The notes under the pieces are model-generated. The model was not told the origin of the DNA, did no database searches, and saw only the letters and a program-made list of their open reading frames with translations. From Amblyornis subalaris (lineage: Eukaryota > Chordata > Aves > Passeriformes > Ptilonorhynchidae), in the NCBI GenBank assembly GCA_018881555.1, contig JACAXG010000060.1:4712001-4776000 (forward strand): a DNA stretch of 64,000 nucleotides, read 5' to 3'. Numbering within the stretch: the first letter of the stretch is position 1; each line of letters begins with the position of its first letter. Position numbers and translations under genes: made by a program. Shown one piece after another: positions 61,301-64,000 of this stretch.

Positions 61301-64000
61301 TGCCTCTGAAAAATAATTAGTTTATGATGGAACTCAGAAGTCAGAAGCTCTTATCTAAGTCCTTGCCCACTCTTTACAAATATAGTGATTTATAAGCATT
61401 ATTTATGACCCGATTTAGATCAGTCTTTAATAGCTGAAAAATTTAAAATGCAATCAAGGTAACTACCAATAGTTTATAATTTAATGCTTCTAAACAGAAA
61501 CTTTGGTCCTAACATCTCCTTCTACAATGTTTGAATTCAGTGTCCATGCTTGAATGTAAAGGTTGGAATTGTGGAAAGAAAGACCTCATGATACTTTTCA
61601 GAGCTTTAAATCTATATCTTTGTTTAGTTGGTGTCTGCTTTTCTAGAGCAGAATAAAATCTGTAATATGAATATTTGCCATGTAGTAATTCCAGCTGCAA
61701 AAAACTAATCTTCTACTCAATCTATGATTCTTTGTATATCCAATAGAGTGCCATCATTAATTTCATTTTGCTAGACAGTCTCACTGTCAAAATAATTTTT
61801 AAGGTTAGAAACAGCAGAAAGACAATGATCTCAGGATAAGAGATACTGCTTTTCCACATGGTTTATTAAATACTTGGATCATTCCAAGGGTATCTAATTA
61901 AACTCAAAAACTAGCGTAAAATATGAATAATCGTCAAACTCACTACTATAAGATGAATGTTAAGAAAATAATAAAAACCCCTCCAGAAGAATAGACTGAT
62001 AAATTATTGTGGTGCGGATTTGAATTTTCCACTCTTTGTGGTCACTTTGAAATCTAAATACAATCAAAGATAGATTTCTAAAATCTGTAAAAATCATCCT
62101 CGCTTGGTACACTACTTTTGGCTGGTAAATACCTCAATCTGTTTCTCCGTGAATTTCAAGAAAAACAAAACTAAACTAAATTAACCAGAACAAACAAACA
62201 GACAAGCAACCCACAAAAAAAATCACAAAGGATATTTCATCATAGTCAACATCTCACAGGAAATAAGGCATGCAGTAACAGGCATATAGGATCGTGACAC
62301 AATTTCTTAAGGGTTGGTGTTGACACTGATTTAAAAAAACATCAGATAGGTGGAATTTGAGGGAAGATGAATGTCAGTTTAAAAAAAAAAAGAAAAGAGC
62401 CGTTTATGGTACCTCTTTTGATGCCAATATACTAAAGTCTTAAATCTAGCCTTGTGAAAGGACTAGGTGCAGCCGTGTTCCTAAAACACCAGAAGAAAAA
62501 AATCCTGTGGAAATACACCTTTTTTCCCCTTTTCTTGTTTCTAAAGCAATCGGAATCCCCAATGAAGTCAGAAGCAGACTAAAAACTAGGAAAAAAAAAA
62601 GGCACTTGGTGAAAAAGAGCTCTTTTCTCTCTGTAAAGAAATTTCTGACTGTCTTGTTTTGTTTCTTTCTTGCCTCCATGTCAAATTTCAAATATTTGAC
62701 CAAATCTGCATGCAGTATTTAAGGGGAGGCCACACCAGTGGAATGAAATCATTATCAAATATCAGTTTATGCAGTGCACTCTTCATAGGATGCATTTAGG
62801 AACAATATGTTTTACCAATAATCACAGAATTTATGTCCCATGGTGTTTTGTTCTTCTTGCAGTACACTTGCATTTCCAAGGTCTTAAAGGAAGTATAAGT
62901 ATTGTAACATTTAATTACTCTTCATAATTTCATAGCATATGCTGATCATTACTCATACCTAAAGTATTTGCCAAAAAAATTTGAACAAATTAAATAGAAT
63001 AATGAAGCTATAGCAGGTTTCTCTGAGCAAACCAGTTTCCCACATTTTGCTGTTTTTCCATAAATAAATATTTATGATTATTTCTATTCCTCATTGAACA
63101 CTGTTTTGAGAAGGAGTCATTTAGACTCCTATAATTTGCTATGAATGCATCTTGGGAGGTTAATATAAAACAAAACATAAAGTATGCAAAGTTGAAACTA
63201 AAGTCCAAGCTGAGAGGTCTACTGGAGGACGTAGGACTGAAAATCAGAATGGAAACCACTTGGCAAGCATATAAAAGTTAAGAAAATACTTGGGTTAGGC
63301 AAGGATGCATGAAACAGCTTCTTGACATTATTCTTCTCTGCACAACTATGCAAAAATGGCTCAGATGCAGAGAAAAACATTTCCTGAGGCTGTTTCAGGG
63401 GAGGAGGGACGTAGGGCAAAGAAAAAACAGGGTACTTTAAAAATTAATTTTTCCAGTGTCTATCCATCCAGTGAAAAACACACAGCCCTGGACTGGGTTA
63501 CAAGCTGTGCCTCTGTGTTTCAGAGGGATAACACAGACCCTAATTGTGATATTCACAATATCCAGCACCCTGAGCCCTAAAACTCTCTGCATCCAGCTCT
63601 CAATATCCAGATCAAAATTCTGACCTCACACATGGATTTTCCCTGGCTTTGCTCAGTCATCTTAGGGAATTTGACATGGTTCCCTGTCTTTTCCTTTCAA
63701 CTTCACTTTTTCTTCTACTGTAGGAGAACTACTGTAATTTCTCATCTGCAGGAAATTAATTTTAATTTCACAAGCTCCTTAAAATTGGGTTTGTCTGTAA
63801 ATTCACCTTCTTTCCCATAAAGAAGAGAGGGAAATCAGAAAGTCCACCGAGACGTTACAATGTCATTCAGACTGTTTCAGATAGTGATCTCAGTACAGGC
63901 TTCATATTTACCCTTCTCCATTCAAAGCCTTTCCCTGATTCATCTTCAACAGCTCCCAAGTTCAGTATCTCAAAATTTTGTTAAATANTCTATGAGAGAA
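55366..64000. other. AT-rich DNA, no gene or repeat recognised
   Basis: This is 8.6 kb of AT-rich sequence with far fewer Ns than the first 45 kb. Simple sequence: (ATCT)n at 57811-57831, T-rich at 58446-58471, A runs near 62381 and 62590. A fragment CCCGATCCAAAGCCCAAGG at about 60268-60287 may be half of an old sauropsid foldback repeat. Open frames up to 100 codons show no motif. Confidence 0.5.

Overview
This window looks like AT-rich nuclear DNA from a bird, either intergenic or deep inside an intron. The organism call rests on the repeats. Truncated CR1 LINEs occur in both orientations and several keep the typical 3' tail close to ATTCTATGATTCTATGA. There is also an avian-type endogenous retrovirus (ERV) LTR at 19981-20555, and there are no Alu, L1 or other mammalian repeats. 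The species cannot be fixed. A neoavian, possibly a passerine, is a guess from LTR style. More than 100 isolated single Ns are scattered through the sequence.

No complete protein gene, tRNA, rRNA, CRISPR array or prokaryotic feature could be supported. Nearly all open frames over 60 codons lie in AT-rich unique DNA or antisense to CR1, and their lengths fit chance. A few splice-flanked open intervals, best at 16729-16948 and 33283-33411 on the minus strand, could be exons of a gene with long introns. They are given as low-confidence hypotheses because such coincidences are expected in 64 kb.

Layout: unique AT-rich DNA carries a minus CR1 at 1137-1865, an old CR1-like relic at 7575-8160, a minus CR1 at 13050-13318, a TTCC microsatellite at 17950-18068, a solo LTR at 19981-20555, a minus CR1 at 24227-24680 and plus-strand CR1 tails at 28780-28848 and 29371-29503. 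These are followed by a decayed LINE C-terminus at 30940-31085, a possible sauropsid repeat tail at 31989-32062, a perfect 52-bp tandem duplication at 34616-34719, a plus CR1 at 34776-35058, the nested cluster at 36354-38762, a foldback element at 46532-46645, three 20-bp repeats at 48901-48960 and two minus CR1 pieces at 54270-55365. The last 8.6 kb has no recognisable repeat apart from short low-complexity runs.

The most informative structure is the nested cluster. One plus-strand CR1 has been split twice, only about 70 bp apart, by two different solo LTRs of 818 and 826 bp. Each LTR starts TGTTAT and ends GACA, and each has its own 5-bp target-site duplication (GGTCC/GCTCC and CTTGG/CTTGG). 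I found no convincing new biological system; this nested insertion is the best result.
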